Assembly: GCA_020846005.1 (NCBI GenBank)
Contig: JADLEQ010000034.1
Span: 21,910 to 85,909, forward strand
Reading direction: 5' to 3'
DNA length: 64,000 nt
From: Polyangiaceae bacterium
GTDB taxonomy: Bacteria > Myxococcota_A > Polyangia > Polyangiales > Polyangiaceae
Position numbers and translations under genes: made by a program. The notes beneath the pieces were generated by a model. The model searched no databases. It saw only the letters and a program-made list of their open reading frames with translations, and was not told the DNA's origin. This document shows, piece by piece, positions 1 through 9,105 of this stretch (position 1 is its first letter; the number at the start of each line of letters is the position of its first letter).

Positions 1-135
1 AAGCTCGCGGACGTCGCGGCGCACGCGGTGCCGATCGAGCTCCCGCAGCCGGCGATCGGCGGGGGCGCGCCCACGACGCTCGCACCGGCTTCCGACACGC
101 GTCCGGCGAACGACGACGAGGACGAAGTGTCGTGA
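1..135 (+). CDS. C-terminal end of an unidentified protein (5' truncated)
   Basis: The window opens inside an open frame whose last 44 residues are visible, ending in an acidic DDEDEVS tail before TGA at 133-135. The tail is Pro/Ala/Thr-rich, looks disordered and carries no recognisable domain, so no function is given. The stop overlaps the GTG start of the next gene (GTGA), which implies one transcript and coupled translation with the DUF1844 gene. The rest of the gene lies outside the window. Confidence 0.55.
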   Translation, partial: KLADVAAHAVPIELPQPAIGGGAPTTLAPASDTRPANDDEDEVS

Positions 136-482
136 CGACGCCGCGCGAGCCGCCGACACCCTCAGCGGTCCGTGCCAGCGAGGCCGCGTTCGACGAGGCG
201 GCCGGGTCCACTCCCGAGGAGATGCCGCCGGCGACGTTCGAGCAGTTCGTGTTGTCCCTCGCGCACTCGGCGTGGGTGCACCTCGGCGACGCGCCGGATC
301 CCGCCAGCGGGAACCGCGAGGTGCACGTGCCGCTGGCGCGCCACACGATCGATCTCCTGTCGCTGCTGCAGGACCGCACGCGCGGCAACCTCTCCGGGCA
401 GGAGGAGCGGCTCCTCGACCAGGCGCTCTACGATCTCCGGCTCCGCTTCGTCGAGGTCGCGCGTGGGCAGACGAGCGGCTGA
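132..482 (+). CDS. DUF1844 family protein
   Basis: A 116-residue cytosolic protein. After a variable N-terminal ~35 residues it carries the DUF1844 signature: FEQFVLSLAHSAWVHLG, then a Pro-leading LARHTIDLLSLLQ helix and a LYDLRLRFVE C-terminal helix. The family is common in Deltaproteobacteria and related groups and has no established biochemical role. Length fits the family (about 90-120 aa). The GTG start overlaps the upstream stop by four bases, and the 3' end probably overlaps the next gene's N-terminus by about 20 bases, so it sits in the middle of a compact operon. Confidence 0.85.
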   Translation: MTTPREPPTPSAVRASEAAFDEAAGSTPEEMPPATFEQFVLSLAHSAWVHLGDAPDPASGNREVHVPLARHTIDLLSLLQDRTRGNLSGQEERLLDQALYDLRLRFVEVARGQTSG

Positions 483-1677
483 CGCTGCGCGCGCAGGGTC
501 ACGTCGGCGTCACCGCGCGTGGGTGACCGCCGCGCTGGCGCCAGCGCTCCTCGTCGGGTGCGATCAGCGGGCTCCCGGGCTCGGCCCGGCGCCGTCGGGC
601 TCGGTGGGGCCGGCGCCGCTGGCGTCCGTCGCTGAGCCCTCGCCGACGGCGCCACCCGCGGCGTCGCCCACGCCCGTCGTCAGCGCGGAGCCGCCGGTGC
701 CGGGCGCTCCGCCCACGTTCGCGGATCTCGCGGCGCGGGTCGACAGCGCGGTCGTCTACGTGGAGACGATGCAGGAGCAGACCGGCGTGACCGGCCGCCG
801 CCGGGTCGTGGGAGGCGGGGTGGGCAGCGGCTTCGTCTACGACCCGGCCGGCTACGTGCTCACCAACCACCACGTGATCGCCGACGCGACCTCGATCACC
901 TTGAAGTTCCGGGACGGCCGGGAGATCCCGGCCCAGGTCGTCGGGCGCGATCCACCTACGGACGTCGCCGTCCTCCGCGTCGAGGCGACCGGGCTCGCGC
1001 ACGTCCCGCTCGGGGACTCGGACGCCGCGAGGGTCGGCGACTGGGTCGTCGCCATCGGCAACCCGTTCGGTCTCGCCCACACCGTGTCGGCGGGGATCAT
1101 CTCCGCGAAGGGGCGCACCGGCTCCGATGTGGTCGGGCTCGGCGATCCTTCCGGCTATTACAGCTTCCTTCAGACCGACGCGGGCATCAACCCGGGCAAC
1201 TCCGGCGGCCCGCTCATCGACCTGCAGGGGCGGGTGGTGGGCATCAACACCGCGATCCGCGCCCGCGCCAACAGCATCGGCTTCGCCATCCCGGTGAACA
1301 TGATCAAGGAGCTGCTCCCGCACCTGCTGCGGGACGGCAAGGTCCGGCGGAGCGCCATCGGGATCAGCGTGTCGAGCATCCTGCCCGCGGACGCGTCGCG
1401 CCTCGGCCTGGCAGGCACGAACGGCGCGCTGGTGCAGCGGGTGCTGCCGGGGGGCGCGGGGGATCGGGCCGGCCTCCAGATCGACGACGTCATCGTCGCG
1501 ATCGACGGCGCAGAGATCGCGCGTCACGAGAAGCTCCGCTGGGTGACCAGCCTGGCCGGGGTGGGGCGGCGGGTGACGCTTCGCGTCATTCGAGGCGGTC
1601 GCACCCTCGACCTGGCTGTCACTCTGGGCGAGCTCCCGGAGCAGCCGGCGATCCCCCAGGGGGAAGAGGAACCCTGA
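463..1677 (+). CDS. HtrA/DegP-like trypsin-type serine protease with PDZ domain, lipoprotein
   Basis: Probable envelope quality-control protease. A GTG at 463 gives 404 residues with an Arg-rich n-region, a hydrophobic stretch and a lipobox ALLVGC (Cys about 33); a GTG at 523 would shorten the basic region. A Pro/Ala-rich linker follows. The peptidase domain has the triad His in TNHHVIAD (~135), Asp in PPTDVAVLRV (~167) and Ser in NPGNSGGPL (~247). One PDZ domain fills about 310-395 (GDRAGLQIDDVIVAIDG). DegP has two PDZ domains; a single one is closer to DegS or HtrA-like proteins, but those are membrane-anchored by a TM segment rather than by lipid. Confidence 0.9.
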   Translation: MGRRAADAARAGSRRRHRAWVTAALAPALLVGCDQRAPGLGPAPSGSVGPAPLASVAEPSPTAPPAASPTPVVSAEPPVPGAPPTFADLAARVDSAVVYVETMQEQTGVTGRRRVVGGGVGSGFVYDPAGYVLTNHHVIADATSITLKFRDGREIPAQVVGRDPPTDVAVLRVEATGLAHVPLGDSDAARVGDWVVAIGNPFGLAHTVSAGIISAKGRTGSDVVGLGDPSGYYSFLQTDAGINPGNSGGPLIDLQGRVVGINTAIRARANSIGFAIPVNMIKELLPHLLRDGKVRRSAIGISVSSILPADASRLGLAGTNGALVQRVLPGGAGDRAGLQIDDVIVAIDGAEIARHEKLRWVTSLAGVGRRVTLRVIRGGRTLDLAVTLGELPEQPAIPQGEEEP

Positions 1678-1791
1678 CGAGCGGCCCCGCGGCGGGGAGC
1701 CCAGCGGGTCGGGCGCCGTACCAGGGGAGTGCCCGCTCGAGTCCGACGCCCGCTCCCCTCTCCCCGCCCCCCTGATCTCGAAGTCACGGGG

Positions 1792-2490
1792 GTGAATAGC
1801 GCCGTTCGCGGCGCGTCCAACCGGGAGAGCGCCCGTGCGGATGCCGATCGAGATCGATGCCTCGTCGAGCGCGCCCAGCGCGGAGACGACCTCGCCTTCC
1901 GCGAGCTGGTGGAGCGGCACCAGCGACGCGCCTTCGTGGTCGCCGTCACGCTCGTCCGTGACGAGCACGACGCGCGGGAGATCGTGCAGGAGGCCTTCCT
2001 GCGAGCCCACCGGAACCTCGCCGCGTTCGGTGGGACCTCGGCGTTCTTCACGTGGCTCTACCGCATCGTCCACAACCTCTCGATCGACTTCGTCCGGCGC
2101 CCGAGCCGCCGGGAGTCCACCCAAGAGCCCCGCCCCGACGCCTCCGAGGACGACATCCCGCTCCTCGGGCGGGTCGACGGCGCCGACCCGGCCGCGTCGG
2201 TCCGCCGCGCGGAGATCGCGCGTTGCGTCGGCGCCGCGCTCGACGCGCTCCCCCCGTACCACCGCGGGGTCATCGTGATGCGCGAGCTCGAGGGGCTCAG
2301 CTACGAGGAGATGGCGCGCGCCATGGGCGTGTCGAAGGGCACGATCATGAGCCGGCTGTTCCACGCTCGACAGAAGCTCCAGCGCGCGCTCCGAGACTGC
2401 TACGAGGAGCAGGTCGGCCCGGCGCCCGGCCGCCCGGTCGCGACGGCCGAGGCGAGCGCCGGGCCCAGCGAGCGCGGGAGGCCGACGTGA
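1792..2490 (+). CDS. ECF-type RNA polymerase sigma factor
   Basis: Sigma-70 family factor of the extracytoplasmic-function type, 232 residues from the GTG at 1792. A GTG at 1729 would add 21 Pro/Arg-rich residues; I prefer the shorter start because the added part is compositionally atypical. Region 2 is seen in FRELVERHQRRAFVVA, the DAREIVQEAFLRAHRN core and FTWLYRIVHN. Region 4 is seen in LDALPPYHRGVIVMRELEG and the helix-turn-helix YEEMARAMGVSKGTIMSRL. The stop overlaps the GTG of the downstream anti-sigma gene, the usual arrangement for co-translated sigma/anti-sigma pairs. Confidence 0.93.
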   Translation: MNSAVRGASNRESARADADRDRCLVERAQRGDDLAFRELVERHQRRAFVVAVTLVRDEHDAREIVQEAFLRAHRNLAAFGGTSAFFTWLYRIVHNLSIDFVRRPSRRESTQEPRPDASEDDIPLLGRVDGADPAASVRRAEIARCVGAALDALPPYHRGVIVMRELEGLSYEEMARAMGVSKGTIMSRLFHARQKLQRALRDCYEEQVGPAPGRPVATAEASAGPSERGRPT

Positions 2491-3107
2491 CGCCGCTCGA
2501 TCAGGAGCGCCTGATGGCCTACGTCGACGGCGAGCTGTCGGTCGGCGAGGTCCACGCGGTGGAGGCGTGGGTCGCACGCGATCCCGCCGCTCGGGAGTAC
2601 GTCGCCACGCTCCGCGAGGTGGACGCGGCGATCGAGGTCCTGGTGCAGCGCCACCTCGACGCCGCACCGGACTTGGGCGCGTCGATCCTGGCGCACATCA
2701 CGCGAGAGCGACTGGCGCTCGCGCCGCTGCCCGTCGACGGCGCGCCAGCGAACGACGTGGAGCCGCCCGTCCCGGCCCGGCTCCCCGCCCCGCGCGCGTG
2801 GTCGGCGATCGTCGCCGCCGCCGTCGCCGCCGCGGCGGCCTTCATGGTCGGGCGCGGCCACGCGCCGCCGCCGGTGGAGCGCCCGGCGGTCGCGGCGGTG
2901 GCGCCGGGAGCGGCGGCCGCGATCCCCGGCGAGCCGCCCGCCGCTGCCGCTGGCGAGCTCGAGGAGCCGGAGGCCGCGGCGTCCATCGAAGCGGTGGATT
3001 TCGGCGATCGCGCGGGCGCGATCTTCGTGCTGGAGGGGGCCGAGTCGACCCCGGTCGTCTGGCTCGACGACGAACCGCCGCCGCGCGCTAGAATCCGCGA
3101 GCTATGA
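2487..3107 (+). CDS. Single-pass membrane anti-sigma factor
   Basis: A 206-residue protein. The N-terminal ~50 residues have the pattern LMAYVDGELS...VEAWVARDP typical of anti-sigma N-terminal domains, but without the Cys/His zinc ligands (HxxxCxxC) of the ZAS class. One membrane span lies at about 103-121 (WSAIVAAAVAAAAAFMVG), followed by an Ala/Pro-rich periplasmic part with an acidic end. It presumably holds the preceding ECF factor at the membrane until a signal releases it. It overlaps the sigma gene by GTGA and the next gene by ATGA. The assignment rests on context plus the N-terminal pattern. Confidence 0.82.
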   Translation: MTPLDQERLMAYVDGELSVGEVHAVEAWVARDPAAREYVATLREVDAAIEVLVQRHLDAAPDLGASILAHITRERLALAPLPVDGAPANDVEPPVPARLPAPRAWSAIVAAAVAAAAAFMVGRGHAPPPVERPAVAAVAPGAAAAIPGEPPAAAAGELEEPEAAASIEAVDFGDRAGAIFVLEGAESTPVVWLDDEPPPRARIREL

Positions 3108-3592
3108 CTCGACGCTCCGTCGTGCTCGGGCTGGCGCTGGCGCTCGCGGCTGCGTCCGTGCCCGCCCACGCCGCCGGCCGGGGCCGGCGGGCCGACACCG
3201 ACGCGGGGCGGGAGTACTTCGTCGAGGTGCTCGTGCTGCACGCGACGAACTCGGGCAAGGGCATCGACGAGCGGATCGGCGATCTGCCCGAACTGAGGAA
3301 GCCGCCGTTCTCCTCGTACGACTCCTACGAGCTCCTGCAGGCCGAGCGACTCCCGCTCGTCGTCGGGGAGCCTCGGGAGCTCCGCCTCCCGAACGATCGC
3401 GTCCTGCGCACGTCCCTCGTCGCCGTCCTCCCCCGAGAGACGCTGCGCATCGCCGCGAGCATCAACCAACCGAAGGGCAAGACCTTCCTCCCGTTGCTCG
3501 AGGTGAAGGCGAAGGTCGGGCAGCGCTTCATCGTGGCCGGCCAGAAGTACCGCGCCGGCATCCTCGTCCTCGTGTTCCGCGTCACCCGCTGA
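3104..3592 (+). CDS. Secreted protein of unknown function in sigma/anti-sigma operon
   Basis: A 162-residue protein with a clear Sec signal peptide (MTRRSVVLGLALALAAASVPAHAA). The mature part is about 135 residues, mixed alpha/beta in character, with no Cys residues and no motif I recognise. The ATG overlaps the anti-sigma stop (ATGA), so it is the third gene of the ECF operon. A periplasmic role in sensing or as a target of the sigma factor is inference from position only. It converges on the kinase gene that ends at 3601, with only 8 bases between. Confidence 0.75.
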   Translation: MTRRSVVLGLALALAAASVPAHAAGRGRRADTDAGREYFVEVLVLHATNSGKGIDERIGDLPELRKPPFSSYDSYELLQAERLPLVVGEPRELRLPNDRVLRTSLVAVLPRETLRIAASINQPKGKTFLPLLEVKAKVGQRFIVAGQKYRAGILVLVFRVTR

Positions 3593-3600
3593 CCCGCGGC

Positions 3601-4446
3601 TCACTGCGCGACGGCGAGGACGAGGGTCACCGTCGTGCCCGCGCCCGCCCGGCTGTCGAGGACGACCGTCCCCCCCGCCTCCGCCACGATGTCGCGGACC
3701 ACGACCAGACCCAGCCCGGTACCGCAGCCCGCCGCCTTCGTCGTGAAGAACGGCTCGAACACGCGGGCGAGATCCTCCGGCTCGATACCACACCCGGTGT
3801 CCTCCACGGTGATCACTACGTCCTCCGCCTCGGGGCGATGCCGCGCGCGCACGAGCAGCGTCCCCGGACGCCCGACCATGGCGTGCGCCGCGTTCGTGAA
3901 GACGTTGACGAAGACCTGGACGAGGCGCGCCTCCACGCCGCGCACCCTCGGGAGATCCTCTGGCACGTCTCGCACCAACTCCTCGACCACGCCGGCCGTC
4001 TCCGGCGCGCTCAGCCAGAGCGCGCGCGCCACCGCCGCGCCGACGTCGACGCTGCCGACGACGTCGGCCGCTGGGCGCCCGTAGGCGACCAGCTCGCGCG
4101 CGAGCTCGAGGACGCGCCGCGCGGCGTCTTCGATGCGAGCCAGCCGCTCCACGTCCTCCGCCGCGCCTCCGGTCAGCACCGCGCGCCTGCGCGCCACATC
4201 GGCCGACGCCGCGACGGCGGCGAGCGGGCTCGCCATCTCGTGAACGACCCCGAGCGCGAGCTGCCCGAGCGTGGCGAGCTTCTCCGCCTGTGCGAGCTGC
4301 CGCCGGAGCCAACGGACCTCGTCGGCGACCCGCTCCACGTCGACGGACATCGCCAGCCGCTGCTCCGACTCCGGTCCGCGCAGCTCTCGCAGATCGGAGC
4401 CGCGCGTCTGCGGCTCGCCCGACTCGGCGTCGTCGACCGGGCTCAC
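3601..4446 (-). CDS. Soluble sensor histidine kinase (HisKA-HATPase_c)
   Basis: A 281-residue kinase without membrane spans or an input domain. A coiled-coil-like segment at 37-60 leads into the H-box LALGVVHEMASPL (His69). The ATPase part shows the N-box VFTNAAHAM (~186), G1 DTGCGI, the F-box FEPFFTTK and G2 GTGLGL. The GTG start overlaps the stop of the upstream sensor gene by four bases. Because that partner has a HisKA domain but no ATPase domain, this gene may provide kinase activity for both, or use the partner's REC domain as acceptor; both are inferences. Confidence 0.93.
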   Translation of the reverse strand: MSPVDDAESGEPQTRGSDLRELRGPESEQRLAMSVDVERVADEVRWLRRQLAQAEKLATLGQLALGVVHEMASPLAAVAASADVARRRAVLTGGAAEDVERLARIEDAARRVLELARELVAYGRPAADVVGSVDVGAAVARALWLSAPETAGVVEELVRDVPEDLPRVRGVEARLVQVFVNVFTNAAHAMVGRPGTLLVRARHRPEAEDVVITVEDTGCGIEPEDLARVFEPFFTTKAAGCGTGLGLVVVRDIVAEAGGTVVLDSRAGAGTTVTLVLAVAQ

Positions 4447-6449
4447 CGCCGCGACTCCTCGCTGCTGGCCTTCTCGAGGTCGAGGATGCGCGCCTCGCCG
4501 ACGTAGCTCTTCGTCTCGTACCGGGTGATCTTGCCGACCTTACGCACGATCTCGGCCATCCGCTCCGCCTCGCCGATGATGACGCCAGCGGCCGCGTGCG
4601 CGGGCGTCGCCGGGTCGAGCTGGCGCCGGACCAGCTCCGCGTAGCCCAGGACGGCGGTGAGCGGCTGGTTCAGCTCGTGGGCGGCCGCGCCCGCCAGCTC
4701 CGCGACGATCGCCTGCCGCTCACGGATCCGGAGCTCCTCCTGCGTCCGGGCGAGCTGGGCCTCCATCTGCAGGCGCTGCCGCACGTCCGTGAACACGCCG
4801 ACCGATCCGACGGGCACGCCGTGGTCGAAGACGAGCGCGGCCGAGAGCACCACCGCGATCGTCTGCCCTTCGCGGCCGAGCATGTCTACGCGGTGGTCCT
4901 CCAGCCGCCCAGCGCCGCTGGTGCTCGGCGCTCGGATCAGGCGCATCACCTCCTCCGCGACCCCCGGCGGATACAGCCGCCGTACGTTCATCCGGCCGAC
5001 GACCTCCTCCGGCGTCCACCCGAACATCCGCGCCGCGGCGCGGTTGTAGAGGAGCACGAGGCCCTCCAGATCAGCGTACACGATGCCGTCCACCGAGCTC
5101 TCGATCACGCGCTCCAAGAACTCCTTCGTCTTCGAGAGCTCGAGCGCCGTGCGTCGCTCGAGGGTCACGTCCCTCAACGTGACGAGCACCAACCGCTCCT
5201 CGTGCAGGACGGACCCGAAGCTCGCACTGGCGGTGAGCGTCCCCCCCGCGCGGTGCCGGACGCTCAGATCGACCCCGCGCGGGTAGACCCCGGCCTGGAA
5301 GCCCGCCAGCAGCTCGTCGGCGCGCTGCGCCTCGGCGTCGATCACGAGGTCCCGCAGCGACAGCCCGCGGATCACCTCCTCCTCCTGGCCCGTCAGCTCG
5401 CGGGCGCGCGGGTTCGCGAACATCACCGTGCCCTCGAGATCGAGGACGAGCATGCCGTCAGCCGCGCTCTCGAAGAAGTCCGCGTAGCGCCGGAAGCGCT
5501 GCACGCGCCGCTCGGCCTCGACACGGGCGAACCCGATCGCCTCGACGTCGTCGCGGAGCGCCTGCAGGATCCGAGCGTTCCGCAGCGCCACCGCCGTCGC
5601 GTGCGCGACCAGGTCGACCAGCTCGAGATCGGAATCGGAGAAGGCGCTGCGCTCGCGGGTGCGTAGGAAGAGCACGCCCGCGGGTCGGCCCTCGTGCTGG
5701 ATCGGGACCAGCGCCAGCGAGGCGAAGCCGACGTGGGAAGGATCGCGACGGACACCCTCGAGCAGGGGATGGACGCCGGCATCTCTCACGACGACGGCGT
5801 GCCCGGTGCCGAGCACCTCGCGGATCTCGGGGTACTTCTCCAGATCGATCGGCAGGTCCGAGATCCGAGGATCGTCGCTGCTGGCGACGACGTGCCCGAC
5901 CAGACTCGCCTGGGCGACCAGCACGATCGAGCACCGATCCACGCCGGTCAGCTCCGCCAAGCGGTGCACGACGGTGAACAGGATCTCGTGCATGTCCAGG
6001 CTGGACGCGAGCGTCCGCGTGAGCTCGAGCAGGGTCTGCGCGTCCCGCTCGCGGCGACCGAGGCGCTCCACGTACTCGCTCATCCGGAGCTGGCCGCGAA
6101 CTCGGGCGATCAGCTCGGCGGTGCGGAACGGCTTGTGGACGTAGTCGTCCGCCCCCGAGGCGAACACGCGACGGATGTCCTCGTCCGACTCCACCGCCGT
6201 GGCGACGATGACCGGGACGTCGGTGAGGCGAGAGTCGGCGCGCAGGCGGCGCAGCACCTCGAAGCCGTCGGGCGCGGGCATCACCAGGTCGAGCAGGACG
6301 GCCGAGGGGACGTTTCGCTCGAGCCAAGCCACGGCCTCGTCCCCGCCACCGACGGGCACGACAGGCCTCCCCGTACCCTCGAGCGCCTCACGCAGCCGCT
6401 CTCGGCTCACGGGGTCGTCGTCCACCACGAGGAGAGGCAGCGCGGCCAT
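4443..6449 (-). CDS. Hybrid sensor REC-GAF-PAS-PAS-HisKA lacking an ATPase domain
   Basis: A 668-residue cytosolic protein. Domains in order: receiver 5-120 with acidic pocket VVDDD, phospho-acceptor Asp54 in LLDLVMP and Lys in HKPF; GAF ~150-290; PAS ~325-430; PAS ~445-560; dimerisation/HisKA ~580-650 with His591 in AAHELNQPLTAVLGY. The protein ends about 78 residues after that His, in SSEESRR, so the HATPase_c domain expected in a hybrid kinase is absent. The stop is a clean TGA overlapping the GTG of the next kinase gene. The ATG start is chosen because the REC fold begins directly after it. Confidence 0.9.
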   Translation of the reverse strand: MAALPLLVVDDDPVSRERLREALEGTGRPVVPVGGGDEAVAWLERNVPSAVLLDLVMPAPDGFEVLRRLRADSRLTDVPVIVATAVESDEDIRRVFASGADDYVHKPFRTAELIARVRGQLRMSEYVERLGRRERDAQTLLELTRTLASSLDMHEILFTVVHRLAELTGVDRCSIVLVAQASLVGHVVASSDDPRISDLPIDLEKYPEIREVLGTGHAVVVRDAGVHPLLEGVRRDPSHVGFASLALVPIQHEGRPAGVLFLRTRERSAFSDSDLELVDLVAHATAVALRNARILQALRDDVEAIGFARVEAERRVQRFRRYADFFESAADGMLVLDLEGTVMFANPRARELTGQEEEVIRGLSLRDLVIDAEAQRADELLAGFQAGVYPRGVDLSVRHRAGGTLTASASFGSVLHEERLVLVTLRDVTLERRTALELSKTKEFLERVIESSVDGIVYADLEGLVLLYNRAAARMFGWTPEEVVGRMNVRRLYPPGVAEEVMRLIRAPSTSGAGRLEDHRVDMLGREGQTIAVVLSAALVFDHGVPVGSVGVFTDVRQRLQMEAQLARTQEELRIRERQAIVAELAGAAAHELNQPLTAVLGYAELVRRQLDPATPAHAAAGVIIGEAERMAEIVRKVGKITRYETKSYVGEARILDLEKASSEESRR

Positions 6450-6504
6450 CGACGCTCCGACGCTAGCACCGTCCGGGCGCTGACGCGCGTCGAGGCGCGC
6501 GGCC

Positions 6505-9105
6505 TCAGCCGCAGGTGCCCGACGCGAGGCACCGCTCGCCGGCAGCGCAGGTCGCCGCCCCGCAGACGCAGAGGCCGCTCGCATTGCACGTCCCGCTGCC
6601 GCCGCCGTCACAGTCGCTCGCCTGATCGCAGCGACATGCGGCCGCCTGACACACGAAGCCCGGGGGGCATTCCCGTCCGCACGCCCCGCAGCTGAAGGCG
6701 TCCGTGGCGAGGTCGCGGCAGCCCGGCGGGTCCTGGCAGCAGACGACGGTGTCCGCCCCGGTGCACTTGGCGCCCCCGTTGCACGAGCAGTCAGAGCCGG
6801 AATTGCACGACTCGCCGAACCGGCAGACCTCGTTGATCGGGCACTCGCATTTCCCGGTGCCGCTGTTGCACGTGCCGCTGCCGCCACCATTGCGGCAGCT
6901 GTTGTTGTCGTCGCAGCGACAGACCTCGAGCCCGCCCAGACTGGCGCAGATCTTCCCGTTCTGGGCGTCGCACGAGTTGCTGCACACGCCGCAGTGGGTC
7001 GCGCTGCGGGAGGCCTCGCAGCCGTCGTCGGCGGTGGGGGCCGCCGGGGTCGTGCAGCTCACGCGGCCGAGATCGCACACCGGATCGCATACGCCGAGCG
7101 AGCAGCTCACGGCAGTGACGTTGGCGCCCGAGCAGGCGTGCCCGCACGCCCCGCAGTCGGTGGCGTCGGTCGCGAGATCCGCCTCGCAGCCGTCGTCCGC
7201 CGCGGGCGCCGCCGGGCGGGAGCAGTTGCCGAGCGTGCCGCTGCAGGCCGAGGTGCAGAGCCCGGCCGCGCAGGTCGCGCCGCCGGTCACGCCCACGTTC
7301 GAGCAGGCTCGCCCGCACCCGCCGCAGTGCGCGGTCGTCGACTGGAGGTTCACCTCGCAGCCGTCGTCGACGGAGGGCGCCGAGGGCTGGCCGCAGTTGC
7401 CCCACCCCGCCGTGCAGGTCGAGTCGCACGCGCCGGCCGTACAGCGCCGCGTCGCGGTGTTGGTGGACGAGCAGGCGCGACCGCACGCGCCGCAATTGGC
7501 CACGTCCGCTCCGCCGTTCAGCTCGCAGCCGTCGTCCGCTGCAGGAGGCGCCGGCTGGCTGCAGTCGAGCCAGGGCGCGGAGCAGAGCGGCGCGCACAGC
7601 CCGCCGGAGCACGCGCGCGTCCCGACGTTGGCCGTGGAGCAGCTTCGCCCACAGGCGCCGCAGTTGTCCGGATCGAACTGGACGTTCTTCTCGCAGCCGT
7701 CGTCCGCCGCGGGCGCGGCCGGGGTGGAGCAGTCGGCCCACCCGGTCGAGCACGTCGGCGCGCACTGCCCGGCCGAGCACCACCGCGCGGCGGTGTTGGT
7801 GGAGGAGCAGACGCGGCCGCACGCGCCGCAGTTCGACGGGTCCGCGTCCACGGCGATCTCGCAGCCGTCGTCCGCCGCGGGCGGCGCGGGCTGCGAGCAG
7901 TTGCCGTACCCAGGCGTGCAGGTCGACGTGCACCGCCCCGCCGCGCACGCCGCCGTCGAGACGTTCACGGTGGAGCAGGCGCGGCCGCATCCGCCGCAGT
8001 TCGCCGCGTCGGTGGCGAGCGCGGTCTCGCAGCCGTCGTCGGGGGACGGCGCGGCGGGCTGCTCGCAGTTGCCGTAGCCGGGCTGGCACAAGCTGGTGCA
8101 CACGCCGCCGGAGCAGCTCGCGCTGACGGCGCCCGCGCTCGAGCACGCCCGCTGGCACGCGCCGCAGTGCGCGCTCGACGTGCCGAGGTTCGTCTCACAC
8201 CCGTTGGACGCGACGCCGTCGCAGTCCCCCCACCCCGAGTCGCAGACGAGCTGGCACTGGCCCCCCGCGCACGTCCCGGTGGCGTGAGCGCCGCCGCACG
8301 CGTTGGAGCAGTAGCCACAGTGCTGGGCGCTGGTGTCCGTGTTCGTCTCGCAGCCGGGCACGCCGTCGCAGTCCGCGAGCGGAGCGGCGCACGGGTTCGC
8401 TACGCACTGGCGGTTGACACAGGTGTAGTTCCCGAGGCTGGAGCAATCGGTGCCACACGCGCCGCAGTCGGTGGGCGAGCGGAGATCCGTCTCGCACCCG
8501 GTAGCGTCGTCGCCGTCGCAGTCGTCCCAGCCGACGACGCACGAGTCGACCACGCAGCCCCCCGGCGAGCAGCGCGCGACCGCGTTGGCGAGCGCGCACC
8601 CCAGCCCGCAGCCCAGGCAGTTCGCCTCGTCCTCGTGGACGTTGGTCTCGCAGACCGTGCCGGGGTCACCGTCGCACTCCTCGCGATCGGGGAGGCACTC
8701 ATCCGGCGTGCACTGCCCCTGAAGATCACAGCGCGCGGTCGCGGCCGCGAACGAGCAGGGCACGCACGACGGCGATGCGCAGCCGTACGCCGGATCGTCC
8801 GTCCGCGCGCACCCGCCGACGCACGGCTTCTCGCCGGGGCCGCAGCCGCCGTCGGGGGGGGAGTCGGAGGGGGCGTCCGAGGCGTCGATCGGCGCCCCGC
8901 TCGAGCCGCCCGCGCCGCCCGTGCCCGCGATCCCGCCGCTCCCACCGCCGCCGACGGCCCCCGCGCCGCCCGCGCCGCCGCTCGACGCGTCCGTGCCCGC
9001 GTCGGCGCCCGCGCCGCCCGCCGTGCCGACCTCGAACGAGTCGAAATCGTGGGTGCAGTGCGCCAAGAGGCCAGCGAGCGCGAGGCCCGCGAGCGCGCGC
9101 CGCAT
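6505..9105 (-). CDS. Cys-rich tandem-repeat lipoprotein
   Basis: An 866-residue predicted surface lipoprotein. The signal peptide ends in the lipobox LAGLLAHC; next come a Gly/Ala/Ser-rich linker and then roughly a dozen Cys-rich units of about 40-60 residues. A typical unit reads GYGNCxQPAxPxADDGCE, then NCGACGRxCS and CxxGxCxxxC, with Cys spacing that suggests one disulfide-knotted module per repeat. The last ~150 residues are a different Cys-rich array (e.g. CNSGTGKCECP). No catalytic domain is seen. Its ATG overlaps the stop of the upstream TPR-type gene by one base (TGATG). Adhesive or structural roles are possible but not shown. Confidence 0.8.
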   Translation of the reverse strand: MRRALAGLALAGLLAHCTHDFDSFEVGTAGGAGADAGTDASSGGAGGAGAVGGGGSGGIAGTGGAGGSSGAPIDASDAPSDSPPDGGCGPGEKPCVGGCARTDDPAYGCASPSCVPCSFAAATARCDLQGQCTPDECLPDREECDGDPGTVCETNVHEDEANCLGCGLGCALANAVARCSPGGCVVDSCVVGWDDCDGDDATGCETDLRSPTDCGACGTDCSSLGNYTCVNRQCVANPCAAPLADCDGVPGCETNTDTSAQHCGYCSNACGGAHATGTCAGGQCQLVCDSGWGDCDGVASNGCETNLGTSSAHCGACQRACSSAGAVSASCSGGVCTSLCQPGYGNCEQPAAPSPDDGCETALATDAANCGGCGRACSTVNVSTAACAAGRCTSTCTPGYGNCSQPAPPAADDGCEIAVDADPSNCGACGRVCSSTNTAARWCSAGQCAPTCSTGWADCSTPAAPAADDGCEKNVQFDPDNCGACGRSCSTANVGTRACSGGLCAPLCSAPWLDCSQPAPPAADDGCELNGGADVANCGACGRACSSTNTATRRCTAGACDSTCTAGWGNCGQPSAPSVDDGCEVNLQSTTAHCGGCGRACSNVGVTGGATCAAGLCTSACSGTLGNCSRPAAPAADDGCEADLATDATDCGACGHACSGANVTAVSCSLGVCDPVCDLGRVSCTTPAAPTADDGCEASRSATHCGVCSNSCDAQNGKICASLGGLEVCRCDDNNSCRNGGGSGTCNSGTGKCECPINEVCRFGESCNSGSDCSCNGGAKCTGADTVVCCQDPPGCRDLATDAFSCGACGRECPPGFVCQAAACRCDQASDCDGGGSGTCNASGLCVCGAATCAAGERCLASGTCG

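Noticed and set aside
4443..6449. Missing ATPase domain of the hybrid sensor as a frameshift
   Set aside because: The stop falls exactly in a GTGA overlap with the next gene, which starts a full kinase with its own His box; nothing of an ATPase domain remains in other frames of that end.
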